The translations under genes and the position numbers were made by a program. Positions 1 to 7,421 of a stretch of 16,975 nt of DNA are shown here, piece after piece. Each line of letters opens with the position of its first letter. Position 1 is the first letter of the stretch. This stretch comes from RUG11237 sp964450185 (GTDB lineage: Bacteria; Bacillota; Clostridia; Lachnospirales; Lachnospiraceae), in assembly GCA_964450185.1 (NCBI GenBank), contig CAYVCL010000061.1, forward strand, positions 1 through 16,975. Direction: 5' to 3'. A model generated the notes under the pieces. That model was not told the DNA's origin and did not search any database. It was given only the letters and a program-made list of their open reading frames with translations.

Positions 1-96
1 TATGAATAGGACACCCTTGGTCTTGGCTGTATCCTTCCCACTACTAGGGCGGATTAGGGACTTGCACCCATTAGCGACGTGCGCCGCAAGGCGCAC
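1..96 (-). mobile_element. 5' end of a group II intron (bacterial class C), truncated by the window edge
   Basis: Read on the minus strand from position 96, the sequence begins GTGCGCC, the expected GUGYG 5' splice-site start of group II introns, and folds at once into a 7-bp stem (79-85 with 90-96). It continues with a GGGTGCAAGTCCC hairpin (about 55-70) and then CAAGGGTGTCC (about 9-19). As I remember it, the Oceanobacillus iheyensis group IIC intron domain I has the same blocks in the same order and spacing. The 5' exon is the intrinsic terminator of the SEC-C gene, ending in seven T and GTA. Insertion just downstream of terminator hairpins is the known target preference of class C introns. 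The rest of the ribozyme and any reverse transcriptase/maturase gene lie beyond position 1. I cannot tell whether the intron is complete or active. Confidence 0.82.
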
Positions 97-99
97 TAC

Positions 100-147
100 A
101 AAAAAATCGAGCAGTAGGAAAGTTCGCTTTCCTCCTTCTGCTCGATT
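100..147 (-). terminator. intrinsic terminator of the SEC-C gene and intron target site
   Basis: On the minus strand, seven bases after the SEC-C stop codon, a 10-bp stem (138-147 with 105-114) is followed by a small internal loop, a 7-bp inner stem (127-133 with 116-122) and a four-base loop. Seven T follow the stem (positions 106-100). It probably also ends read-through transcripts from the LRR gene upstream, because no hairpin separates the two genes. The group II intron begins three bases past the T-tract. Confidence 0.85.
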
Positions 148-153
148 TTATTA

Positions 154-654
154 TTATTTACCGCAACATTTTTTATACTTCTTACCACTTCCGCATGGAC
201 ATGGATCGTTACGTCCAACCTTTGGTCCTTTTACAATAGTACCGGAAGCTTTCTGTTCTTTGTAAAGTCTTCTACGTTCTTCTGCTGTAAAAATTGTTTC
301 CCACTGTGGAAGTTCATATAACCAGTCAGCTTTTGCATCTACCATGTTTTTATATAACAATTCTTTGTCATATTCCAAGTTAACTACTGTGTCTTCTTCC
401 ATTTCTTCGATTGGGTTTGCAACTTTTAAGCTGTCGTTAATTCCATCTAAGAAACCTGTCATGTTAAATACGTCTGTACCGTATTTTTCTGCCAATTCCT
501 TTACAGTTCCTTTATTTTCCTGATCCGGAATCTCTAACAATTTTTCATAAATTCCTTTTTCCAATAAAAAGTAATTGCTCCAAAATCTCTGTAATGTCCC
601 CTTATCTGTATTTTCATTATAGGCAACTTTACGCCACTGTTCTAATAATGCCAT
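154..654 (-). CDS. SEC-C metal-binding motif protein, hypothetical
   Basis: This 166-residue soluble protein has no signal peptide or membrane segment. Its last 20 residues form a SEC-C motif: C152-x-C154, then C163-C164 in a CGSGKKYKKCC context. This zinc-binding tail was first described at the C-terminus of SecA and is found on many unrelated proteins. The body (residues 1-145) is mostly predicted helical and rich in Glu, Lys and Tyr; I do not recognise a known domain there. The start at 654 is chosen because AAAGGTGG lies about eight bases upstream of that ATG; an in-frame ATG nine codons earlier has no comparable site. The gene has a promoter at 716-744 and a terminator directly after the stop. 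The motif assignment is firm, but the cellular role is unknown; binding to ribosomes or nucleic acid is a common guess for such tails, not something seen here. Confidence 0.85.
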   Translation of the reverse strand: MALLEQWRKVAYNENTDKGTLQRFWSNYFLLEKGIYEKLLEIPDQENKGTVKELAEKYGTDVFNMTGFLDGINDSLKVANPIEEMEEDTVVNLEYDKELLYKNMVDAKADWLYELPQWETIFTAEERRRLYKEQKASGTIVKGPKVGRNDPCPCGSGKKYKKCCGK

Positions 655-715
655 TTTTCTTACCACCTTTATCTGATTCATTTCGTTTTCTGTTTGCGAA
701 AAAACACTCCATACT

Positions 716-744
716 ATTGTTATTTATTTTTCCTCGTTTGTCAA
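716..744 (-). promoter_or_regulatory. sigma-A-type promoter for the SEC-C gene
   Basis: On the minus strand a perfect TTGACA (739-744) is followed, after 17 bp, by AACAAT (716-721), four of six matches to TATAAT. It lies in the 98-bp gap after the LRR gene and leaves a leader of about 55 bases before the ATG at 654. Confidence 0.5.
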
Positions 745-752
745 TAGTTATT

Positions 753-3700
753 TTACTTAATTTTCACAGATTTCACAGCACTGTATCCACCGTAAACCTT
801 TTTTCCTGACACTTTCGTGTAACTGCGCATACGCACATAATATTTGCTTCCTTTTTTCAGCTTTCCTGACTGGAAACTTACCTTTGAAGCCTTGGTTATT
901 GTCTTTTTCTTTACCTTGCTTTGGAATGTTTTATCTGTGGAGTATTGAATTTCATAGCCTGCTACCTCTGTATTTGCACTCCATTCTACTTTCAGTTTGT
1001 TACTCTTGCTGGAAATCTTACTAATTTCCGGTGCTCCCACACCAATATCAAAGCTTACCGTCTTTTTGCCTTTAAAGTTTCCCTTTCCCTGAAGAACTAC
1101 GGAAGCTTTACCGATTGCAATATTCTTTGTGTACGTTACCGTATAATCTTTACCGGATTTCAGCTTTTTATTTCCAAACGATACTTTTACTTTTGGTTTG
1201 ACTGCCTTTCCAGTATAGGTAACACTCTCCGTCATGGTTACCGTAGCATTTTTTATAGCTGCCTGTTTGATTTCAAAGGTTGTCTTCTGGCTTCCTGTGT
1301 AATTTCCTGTTCCAACCACTTCCACAGATGCCGTTCCTACGCTCTTATTCTTGCTGTATTTTACTTTATAATCTTTCCCTGCTGTCAATGTCTTGTTGCC
1401 GTCTTTTACTGTAACGTCAGGCTTGATAGCTGTGCCAGTGTAAGTTTTTGCCTTAATGGCTCCTACGGTTGTTTCTGTTATGCTTTTTGGTTGAATTTTA
1501 AAGGAAGTTTTTACTTCTCCGGTATAGTTGCCCATTCCGGTCACTGTAATACTTGCATTTCCTGTGTTAATGTTGTTTTCATAGGTCAGGCTATAGTCTG
1601 TACCATTTTTCAACGCATATGCTCCATATATCGCCTGAATATCAGGTTTTAACTCTGCACCGGTGTACACCTGCGCCTGGGTAGCCAAAAGAGTAACATC
1701 CTTTAATTCTCTTGGCAGAATTGTAAATTCTACCGTTGCTTTATCACAGAAATTTCCGATTCCTTTTACCACGATAATTCCGGTTCCGGCATCCACATTA
1801 TTTTCGTAGGAAATCTCATAATCTACGCCTTCCTTTAATTCTACTTCGTTCAAAAGTAACGTTGGCTTTGGCTGATTTTCCTGACCTGTGTAGGTAAATA
1901 CCTCATTACAGAACTTATCTGTCTTTTCGATTGGTCTTTGTACAATGGAAAATTCTACTACTTCACTGCCGGAATAGTTTCCGATTCCTGTAATATAGAT
2001 TTTTCCAATTCCGATTTCTACGTTTTCTTCGTATTCCACCAGATAGTCTTCGTCTTTTACCATTATAGTGTTATCATGACGCAACGTAAATTCCGGTTCT
2101 ATCGCTGTTGCTGCATAGTACTGATTTGGAATCTTGGATACATCCACATATTCCACATCTCTTGGAACAATTTCGAACTGTGTTTTTACAATTCCCTGAT
2201 AATTTCCCTGGAAAATCAATTCTACACTTGCAGTTCCCACATTTTGATTTTCTGTGTATGCAACCGTGTAATCGGTTCCCTGAACCAGCTGATAATCGCC
2301 ATCTCTAATAATAATGTTCGGTTTAATTTCTCTTGCCGTATACACTTGAGATGCAATGGTTTCCACATTTACGTTTTCGCTGTCACGAACCCGGATTGTA
2401 AAATTCTTTTCTATCTGACCTTTATAATTTCCTTTACCGTAAATCATTACCGTTGCGGTTCCTGCATTGATGTTGTCTTCATACGTTACCACATAATCTT
2501 CGTTTTCTATCAGTGCAGTGTCAAGGTCCTTATCATATACGGATATTGCCGGTTTTTGTTCAAATCCGTTATAATCTCTGTCAGAAATTTCTTCTACCTG
2601 CAAATTATTAATCGGCTTAGGCTCAATAATAAAGGTTTCTTCGGATGTTTTTCCGTAGTTTCCATGCCCGGTAATAATAATTTTTGCAGTTCCTGCATTG
2701 ATATTATCCTGATAAACATAAGTATAATCCTGTCCCTGTTTTAACACAGTGGAACCATCTTCAACAATTACCGTTGGCTGAATTTCCATACCATTGTATA
2801 CCTGATTATCAATCGCCCGCATAGCCGTTCTACCGATATGTTTTTCTTCAATGGTAAAGTTTTTCGTAATGGAGCCTATAAAGTTCCCCTTACCGATAAT
2901 TTCTACTGTCGCCTCTCCAATTTCATAGTTATTACTATAATTCGCTGTATAATCTTTTCCATAAACCAAGCTCATACCTTCAAAGGTAATATCAAGATCC
3001 GGGGTAATTGCCTGACCGGAATATACCTGATTACGTATATCTGCGATTGTGGTTGTAGTTATGTCTGCCTGATTAATTTTAAAGGTTTCTTTTATCGTTC
3101 CGTCATATTCGCCTTTTCCCTGCAGAGTTACCATTGCTGTTCCCGCATCGGTATTACTGGTATAGGTTACGGTATAATGTTTTCCTTCTTCTAATACATC
3201 GCTTCCATAAACTGCTTTAATCTCCGGTTTGATTTCCTGACCGCAGTAGGTCTGCTCTGCTATGTTTTCTACGTTCACTGTAGCCATGGATTTAAATGTC
3301 CCTGTGGTATACAGCGTAAATAAAATCACGCTTCCTTCTGCCACCTGATATTTATAGGTTGCAGGCAATGAAGTATTTACAAAACGTAACATCCCGTCTG
3401 TTATTGTCGCATTTGTCAGTTCACTTACCTTATCTTCTTCAAAATCAGAAAGCTCCGATAAGTACAAAACAGGACTTTCTATCGTACGCTCACTGTTTTC
3501 ACACAAAAACGTAGTCAGATTCTTATTATTACTGATATCCAAATGCAATAATTCATTGTTGCTACATGTCAAGGAACTCAACATGGTATTGGCACTCAAA
3601 TTCAAATTCTGAATTTTATTGTTTCTACAATCCAAGCTGGTCAGACCAGTGCTTTTCTTTACATTAATTTCCTTAATCTGGTTATTACTGCAATCCACCT

Positions 3701-4511
3701 GTTGCAGTCTTTCAATATTGCTTAAATCCAGCACTTCCAACTGGTTATCGCTGCAGTCTAACACTTTTAAACTATTATTTGCACTCAAATTTACACTCTG
3801 CAGACGGTTTCCCTCGCAATTAATTGTTTCCAGATTTGGATTGTTTTGGAAATCCAGAGTTTGTATGATTGCCCCATCACAATAGACTTCTTTCAAAGCG
3901 CCATTTCCACTTAAATCCAAACTCTGCATTCCGTTCTGTCCACAGTCTAATATGGTCAACTGAGAAGCAAAGGTCACATTTATTTTTTCAATTAGATTAT
4001 TTCTACAGTATAACTCTTTTAAAAAGCCACAATTTTCAATGGCTAGTTCCCCAAGCATGTTATCTGAACAATCTATAACCTTCAACTCCAGATTATTACT
4101 CACATCTATCGCTACCAATTTGTTGTTTTTACAATATAGCTTGGTAAGCTTTTTATTGCTGCTCAAATCCAGTTTTGAGATTTGATTATCATTACATTGC
4201 AGAACTTCCAAATTGACAAAATTTTCAATTCCATCCATATCTGCAATGCCAAGACCATCCACATTCAGCCCTCTCACTGCCCCAATTTCTGTTGTAGAGA
4301 GTTTTCCATTTCCATTCAAATCTACGCTTCCTGCCATATATTCCTGCAATGCCGGATCCTTAAACAGTGTTTCTATCGCAATTCCCTCAACTGCATCATT
4401 TGTTTCTTCTGCATATGCCTTCAAACTGCCATTTGGACAAAGCATCGCATCGGAAAGCAGTAAGGTTCCCGCCATAACACTTGCGGTAATTCTTTTCCAC
4501 CTTTTTTTCAT
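753..4511 (-). CDS. large secreted protein: signal peptide, EF-hand-like loop, 21-residue LRRs, ten beta repeats, FN3-like C-terminus
   Basis: This 1252-residue exported protein is probably involved in surface or extracellular binding. Order: basic n-region and hydrophobic core (1-30) with a likely cleavage after A34 in KAYA-EE; a 12-residue EF-hand/dockerin-like calcium loop (D64 to E75, with N66, N68, S72); an LRR cap (about 79-100); twelve 21-residue LRRs (about 101-345); a linker (346-410); ten tandem repeats of about 75 residues (about 411-1156) with the recurring pattern Y-x-G..I-x-P..G-x-D-Y..Y-x-N-N..GTA..G-x-GNY-x-G..F-x-I; and a fibronectin-III-like, Lys-rich end (about 1160-1252). 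The start at 4511 is preferred because GGGGAAGGGA precedes that ATG and the signal peptide begins there; an in-frame upstream start adds ten residues that do not resemble one. There is no LPxTG sorting motif, SLH domain or C-terminal membrane anchor, so it is either released or held through its basic C-terminus. Ligand unknown. Confidence 0.88.
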   Translation of the reverse strand: MKKRWKRITASVMAGTLLLSDAMLCPNGSLKAYAEETNDAVEGIAIETLFKDPALQEYMAGSVDLNGNGKLSTTEIGAVRGLNVDGLGIADMDGIENFVNLEVLQCNDNQISKLDLSSNKKLTKLYCKNNKLVAIDVSNNLELKVIDCSDNMLGELAIENCGFLKELYCRNNLIEKINVTFASQLTILDCGQNGMQSLDLSGNGALKEVYCDGAIIQTLDFQNNPNLETINCEGNRLQSVNLSANNSLKVLDCSDNQLEVLDLSNIERLQQVDCSNNQIKEINVKKSTGLTSLDCRNNKIQNLNLSANTMLSSLTCSNNELLHLDISNNKNLTTFLCENSERTIESPVLYLSELSDFEEDKVSELTNATITDGMLRFVNTSLPATYKYQVAEGSVILFTLYTTGTFKSMATVNVENIAEQTYCGQEIKPEIKAVYGSDVLEEGKHYTVTYTSNTDAGTAMVTLQGKGEYDGTIKETFKINQADITTTTIADIRNQVYSGQAITPDLDITFEGMSLVYGKDYTANYSNNYEIGEATVEIIGKGNFIGSITKNFTIEEKHIGRTAMRAIDNQVYNGMEIQPTVIVEDGSTVLKQGQDYTYVYQDNINAGTAKIIITGHGNYGKTSEETFIIEPKPINNLQVEEISDRDYNGFEQKPAISVYDKDLDTALIENEDYVVTYEDNINAGTATVMIYGKGNYKGQIEKNFTIRVRDSENVNVETIASQVYTAREIKPNIIIRDGDYQLVQGTDYTVAYTENQNVGTASVELIFQGNYQGIVKTQFEIVPRDVEYVDVSKIPNQYYAATAIEPEFTLRHDNTIMVKDEDYLVEYEENVEIGIGKIYITGIGNYSGSEVVEFSIVQRPIEKTDKFCNEVFTYTGQENQPKPTLLLNEVELKEGVDYEISYENNVDAGTGIIVVKGIGNFCDKATVEFTILPRELKDVTLLATQAQVYTGAELKPDIQAIYGAYALKNGTDYSLTYENNINTGNASITVTGMGNYTGEVKTSFKIQPKSITETTVGAIKAKTYTGTAIKPDVTVKDGNKTLTAGKDYKVKYSKNKSVGTASVEVVGTGNYTGSQKTTFEIKQAAIKNATVTMTESVTYTGKAVKPKVKVSFGNKKLKSGKDYTVTYTKNIAIGKASVVLQGKGNFKGKKTVSFDIGVGAPEISKISSKSNKLKVEWSANTEVAGYEIQYSTDKTFQSKVKKKTITKASKVSFQSGKLKKGSKYYVRMRSYTKVSGKKVYGGYSAVKSVKIK
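1044..3281 (-). repeat. ten tandem repeats of about 75 residues in the secreted protein
   Basis: Ten units start near residues 412, 482, 558, 633, 710, 785, 860, 935, 1010 and 1085, most ending in a basic or acidic FxI[xx][KR] step that opens the next. They look like Ig-like or MBG-like beta-sandwich stalk domains seen in many Lachnospiraceae surface proteins. Units are diverged at the protein level, so this is an old expansion rather than a recent DNA duplication. The last two units (1010-1156) are clearly richer in Lys than units 4-7. Confidence 0.8.
3492..4211 (-). repeat. twelve phased 21-residue leucine-rich repeats (63-bp coding period)
   Basis: The consensus is LxxLxCxxNxLxxLDLSxNxx. 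The Cys at the sixth position recurs exactly every 21 residues: 106, 127, 148, 169, 190, 211, 232, 253, 274, 295, 316, 337. The repeat resembles the 21-residue IRREKO class of bacterial LRRs. The last unit degenerates after its Cys. There is no insertion or deletion in the whole array. Confidence 0.85.
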
Positions 4512-4547
4512 GCTATCCCTTCCCCTTTCTAAAAAAACCATTATTAA

Positions 4548-4553
4548 TTTATA
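4548..4553 (-). promoter_or_regulatory. possible -10 element for the LRR protein gene
   Basis: TATAAA on the minus strand lies about 37 bp upstream of the chosen start, giving a leader of about 30 bases. No convincing -35 hexamer sits 16-18 bp further upstream (AATATC at 17 bp), so this is a weak candidate. The 145-bp divergent region also holds the plus-strand promoter at 4594-4622. Confidence 0.3.
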
Positions 4554-4593
4554 TCGGTATTTTTTCGCCGGATATTAACATCTAAAACATCCC

Positions 4594-4622
4594 TTGAAAA
4601 AAAGTATAATATTTTATATAAT
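4594..4622 (+). promoter_or_regulatory. sigma-A-type promoter for the 88-residue protein gene
   Basis: TTGAAA (4594-4599), a 17-bp spacer and a perfect TATAAT (4617-4622) give a strong housekeeping promoter, with the expected transcript start about 28 bases before the TTG start codon. The surrounding DNA is very AT-rich. Confidence 0.65.
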
Positions 4623-4656
4623 GTTACTATTATATTTAAGTTTGGAGTGAGATAAG

Positions 4657-4923
4657 TTGGAATTAACTGCACAGAACAAGAAAACAATTTTAGACCGGGT
4701 CAATGTTTACGCTGATACGGTTCTTCCGGAACGTGATCCTTCCAAGGTACCAATTCGTGTGCAATTAGACGCATTGAAACCTGAAATGGAAAAACTTGCC
4801 GAAGAATTCAATGTAAGTGTGGAAGATATTTTCATTGCATACATGGATATGAATACTGAAACCGTTGCCGAAGCAGATGCTAAAGTTCAGGCACAGTTAG
4901 ATTATATGGATTTTAAATTATAG
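4657..4923 (+). CDS. small conserved-looking protein of unknown function, TTG start
   Basis: This 88-residue, acidic, soluble and largely helical protein has no signal peptide, membrane segment, cysteine or recognisable catalytic motif. I do not recognise the family. It is the only plus-strand gene in the window. It is supported as a real gene by a good promoter (4594-4622), a GGAG Shine-Dalgarno at 4644-4647 nine bases before the TTG codon at 4657, amino-acid composition typical of a globular helical protein, and a terminator hairpin 14 bp after the stop. No ATG or GTG is placed better for that Shine-Dalgarno. The C-terminal half (about residues 40-75) could form one or two amphipathic helices, which would suit a protein-protein interaction role; that is inference only. 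Confidence 0.75.
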   Translation: MELTAQNKKTILDRVNVYADTVLPERDPSKVPIRVQLDALKPEMEKLAEEFNVSVEDIFIAYMDMNTETVAEADAKVQAQLDYMDFKL

Positions 4924-4937
4924 GTTTTCTTATTTAA

Positions 4938-4967
4938 AATGAGGTGCGTTTTGAAACGCACCTCATT
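4938..4967. terminator. bidirectional terminator between convergent genes
   Basis: A near-perfect inverted repeat (4938-4950 with 4955-4967, core GAGGTGCGTT/AACGCACCTC) has a four-base loop. A T-rich stretch follows on the plus strand (4966-4976) and TTTTAAAT follows on the minus strand. It lies 14 bp after the stop of the 88-residue protein gene and 6 bp after the stop of the convergent EAL gene, so it can serve both. Confidence 0.85.
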
Positions 4968-4973
4968 CTATTT

Positions 4974-7391
4974 TTATACTGCTTCTAATTGCTCATTGAA
5001 TGTTCCTACATCTACAGGTCTTGAAAAATAATATCCCTGCATCAAATCACAGCCTATTTTTTCCAGAAATTCAGCCTGTTCCTCTGTTTCCACCCCTTCA
5101 CAAACCACAGTAATTTCCAACTGTTTCGCCATGTTTACAACACTGGAAACAATGATTTCTTCCGACTTGTTTTCTCCAAAATCTTCTAAAAACACTCTAT
5201 CCAGCTTCAAAACATCAATGGGCATTTTACGCAAAACATTTAAAGAAGAATAACCAGAACCAAAATCATCAATGGATACTTTCACTCCCAGTTTTTTCAA
5301 CTCTTTAAACATCCATTCCATTGTTTCCAAATTTTCAATTTCGATATTTTCGGTTAATTCAAACTCCAACAATTCTGGTGGAATTTGATATTTTTCGAGC
5401 AACTCTTTTACATAGATTATCAAATTTTGGTTTTGCAAATGTCTTCTGGATACATTCATGGATATTGGCACTACTGTCAAACCTGCATCTAGACGTTCTC
5501 TCAAATAAACACATACACTTTCATATACATAATAATCCAACCAAACGACAACTCCCTCTTTTTCGAATATTGGAATAAATTGATTTGGATATATCATGGT
5601 TCCATCTGCTTTTTGCCAACGAATCAAAGCTTCTGCCCCTACAACCTTACGATTTTTGGCATCCACCTTCTGCTGATAATATACCTGAAACTCTTTGTTT
5701 TCCATAGCATATTTCATGTTTCCAAGAATTTCATACGCTCTCTTTATTTCTTGATCCATTTGTTCCACAAAAACAAGACACGTCCTTTTTGTGTCTTCCG
5801 CTTTTTTTCTTGCCATATTCGCATTGGCAACGGCTTTTTGTGCTGTAGCATTTTTATCCTTAACCACATAGATACCGCTATTGATAGCCAATCCGCAATT
5901 TTCATATTTTGCTTCCATTTTTTCTGTAAATTCGCGGTTTACCTGGCTTACCTTTTCTTCCATATAATTTTCTATCTCGTCTATTTCCACAATAGCAAAT
6001 GCAAGTAAAGAATCGTATCCTAACCTTGCCAACAGTGTTTTTCCCTGAAATTCCTCTTTCAAGTGTTCTGCAAACTCTTTTAGCACCTTATCCGCTGCCT
6101 CTTCTCCCAAACGCTCTGTTACATATTTTATATTACCAATGTTGGAATAAATAAAAATAGCTCTTTTCTCTACTTCAATGGTCGGCAACATACTTCCAAT
6201 ATTCCGAATAAAGCGTTCATATTTCATCAGACCTGTGTTGACATCATACCCACTCAGGTATTCAATCGTATGAGCAGCTTCTCCATACGCCCTTAACTTC
6301 AACAAACAGGAGATTAATATTCTGCACAAAGTCCTGATTGTTTTTACTTCTCCCTGACTCCATATTCTATAATTCTCTTTATCCACAAATACGATATCCC
6401 CTATAAAAATGCCATTGTTATATAGAGCACTTTTCAAAATAGATTTCACACCATACTTATGATAATATTGTAAATCTGTTTCTAATGCCTGTTCCTTTTC
6501 TTGAAAAGAAAAGCTATATGTATTGCTTCCACTGTCATACATAGACTGCTTTCGATACCATTCTTCTTCGGTATAACGTACTACGCTGTCTAACCTTATT
6601 TTTTCTTCCGTATTTGTCCATTCATAGGTACATTTCAAAGAATTTGGCCCGCTCTTCTGTTCCTCAATTAGAACAGAAGACAAGCCATAAAATTCTCCTA
6701 CTTTTCTTAAAATCATCTGAATCGCAGAGCCGACATCTTTCGTTTCCTCAATTAACTTTAATGCATAATCCATTAATTCGTAATTAAAATCCACCGATTT
6801 TTCATCTGAACCGATAACTTTCCATAGTTTGTCCGTTCTTTGCTTACTCAATTCTTTTTGCATTTTTTCATATTCATCCCGGCGATTCTCCTGATATATT
6901 TCAAAAGGTGACGCCTTTGTGACGGCTGAAATTGCCAACTCTGCTTTCTGGTGTAAATCCTGACAAGTCATATTTTTTCTACTGGTATGAACAATTCCAA
7001 TAGAAACTCTTATTTCATAAGTTTCTTTAAATCCCCTTACTGTCTGTTGAAGTCTTTTACAAACTTCTTCAGCCATTTCTTGTACTTCACTTTCCTGCTG
7101 AAACCTTCTGGAAAAAATGATAAATCCATTTTTTTCTTTTCGTGCAATAATGTCAAAAGAACCAAATAACATTTGAATATACTCAGCTGCATTCGCAAGA
7201 ATTTCTCCAATAAAAACATAACCTAATTTTTCATAAAGTTCATTCAAATTGTTGATATCGATAAGGAAAAATGTAACCCTTTCATCTTCCCCTATGCTTT
7301 GCAGCTGGTATTCAATATATGTATTTGCCGTAACTTCATTATACAACTTTGTTAAGGAATCTCTCAGCGTACTTTCAAATTCTTCCCCCAT
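4974..7391 (-). CDS. c-di-GMP phosphodiesterase, GGDEF(degenerate)-GAF-like-GGDEF(degenerate)-EAL
   Basis: This 805-residue cytoplasmic protein has no membrane segment. Order: GGDEF-fold domain 1 (about 8-170; opens with DSLTKLYN, but the signature site reads KEKNG at 85-89); a GAF-like sensor region (about 205-365); GGDEF-fold domain 2 (about 378-540; site reads GYDSL at 458-462); and an EAL domain (about 550-800). The EAL domain keeps every residue expected for hydrolysis of c-di-GMP to pGpG: E587 of EALIR, N646, E678 of ELTE, D708-D709 of DDFG, K729 of LKLD, E765 of EGVE and Q785 of QGY. It is therefore predicted to be an active phosphodiesterase whose two GGDEF domains serve as sensory or dimerisation modules, since neither has a cyclase site. 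The gene starts 30 bp after the chemoreceptor gene and shares its promoter, so the two probably work in one pathway. The ligand of the GAF-like part is unknown. Confidence 0.9.
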   Translation of the reverse strand: MGEEFESTLRDSLTKLYNEVTANTYIEYQLQSIGEDERVTFFLIDINNLNELYEKLGYVFIGEILANAAEYIQMLFGSFDIIARKEKNGFIIFSRRFQQESEVQEMAEEVCKRLQQTVRGFKETYEIRVSIGIVHTSRKNMTCQDLHQKAELAISAVTKASPFEIYQENRRDEYEKMQKELSKQRTDKLWKVIGSDEKSVDFNYELMDYALKLIEETKDVGSAIQMILRKVGEFYGLSSVLIEEQKSGPNSLKCTYEWTNTEEKIRLDSVVRYTEEEWYRKQSMYDSGSNTYSFSFQEKEQALETDLQYYHKYGVKSILKSALYNNGIFIGDIVFVDKENYRIWSQGEVKTIRTLCRILISCLLKLRAYGEAAHTIEYLSGYDVNTGLMKYERFIRNIGSMLPTIEVEKRAIFIYSNIGNIKYVTERLGEEAADKVLKEFAEHLKEEFQGKTLLARLGYDSLLAFAIVEIDEIENYMEEKVSQVNREFTEKMEAKYENCGLAINSGIYVVKDKNATAQKAVANANMARKKAEDTKRTCLVFVEQMDQEIKRAYEILGNMKYAMENKEFQVYYQQKVDAKNRKVVGAEALIRWQKADGTMIYPNQFIPIFEKEGVVVWLDYYVYESVCVYLRERLDAGLTVVPISMNVSRRHLQNQNLIIYVKELLEKYQIPPELLEFELTENIEIENLETMEWMFKELKKLGVKVSIDDFGSGYSSLNVLRKMPIDVLKLDRVFLEDFGENKSEEIIVSSVVNMAKQLEITVVCEGVETEEQAEFLEKIGCDLMQGYYFSRPVDVGTFNEQLEAV

Positions 7392-7421
7392 TTTTGTGTC
7401 GTCCTTTCTATCCCTCTTCCT

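Noticed and set aside
2..265. Plus-strand open frame of 87 codons at the left edge
   Set aside because: It runs antisense through the group II intron end, the terminator and the SEC-C gene tail; no Shine-Dalgarno and no protein-like composition.
1938..2744. Long plus-strand open frame of 268 codons opposite the beta-repeat region
   Set aside because: A shadow of the repetitive minus-strand gene: Phe, Cys, Ile and Tyr-rich composition, no Shine-Dalgarno, and no break in the strong coding signal on the other strand.
1044..4211. Regular repetition that could be mistaken for a CRISPR array or satellite
   Set aside because: The period follows protein repeats (63 bp and about 225 bp) within one open frame, and the DNA repeats are diverged.
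4600..4640. AT-rich palindromic-looking DNA in the divergent gap as a possible operator
   Set aside because: The apparent symmetry comes from TATA-type promoter elements in AT-rich DNA; no clean inverted repeat of useful length.
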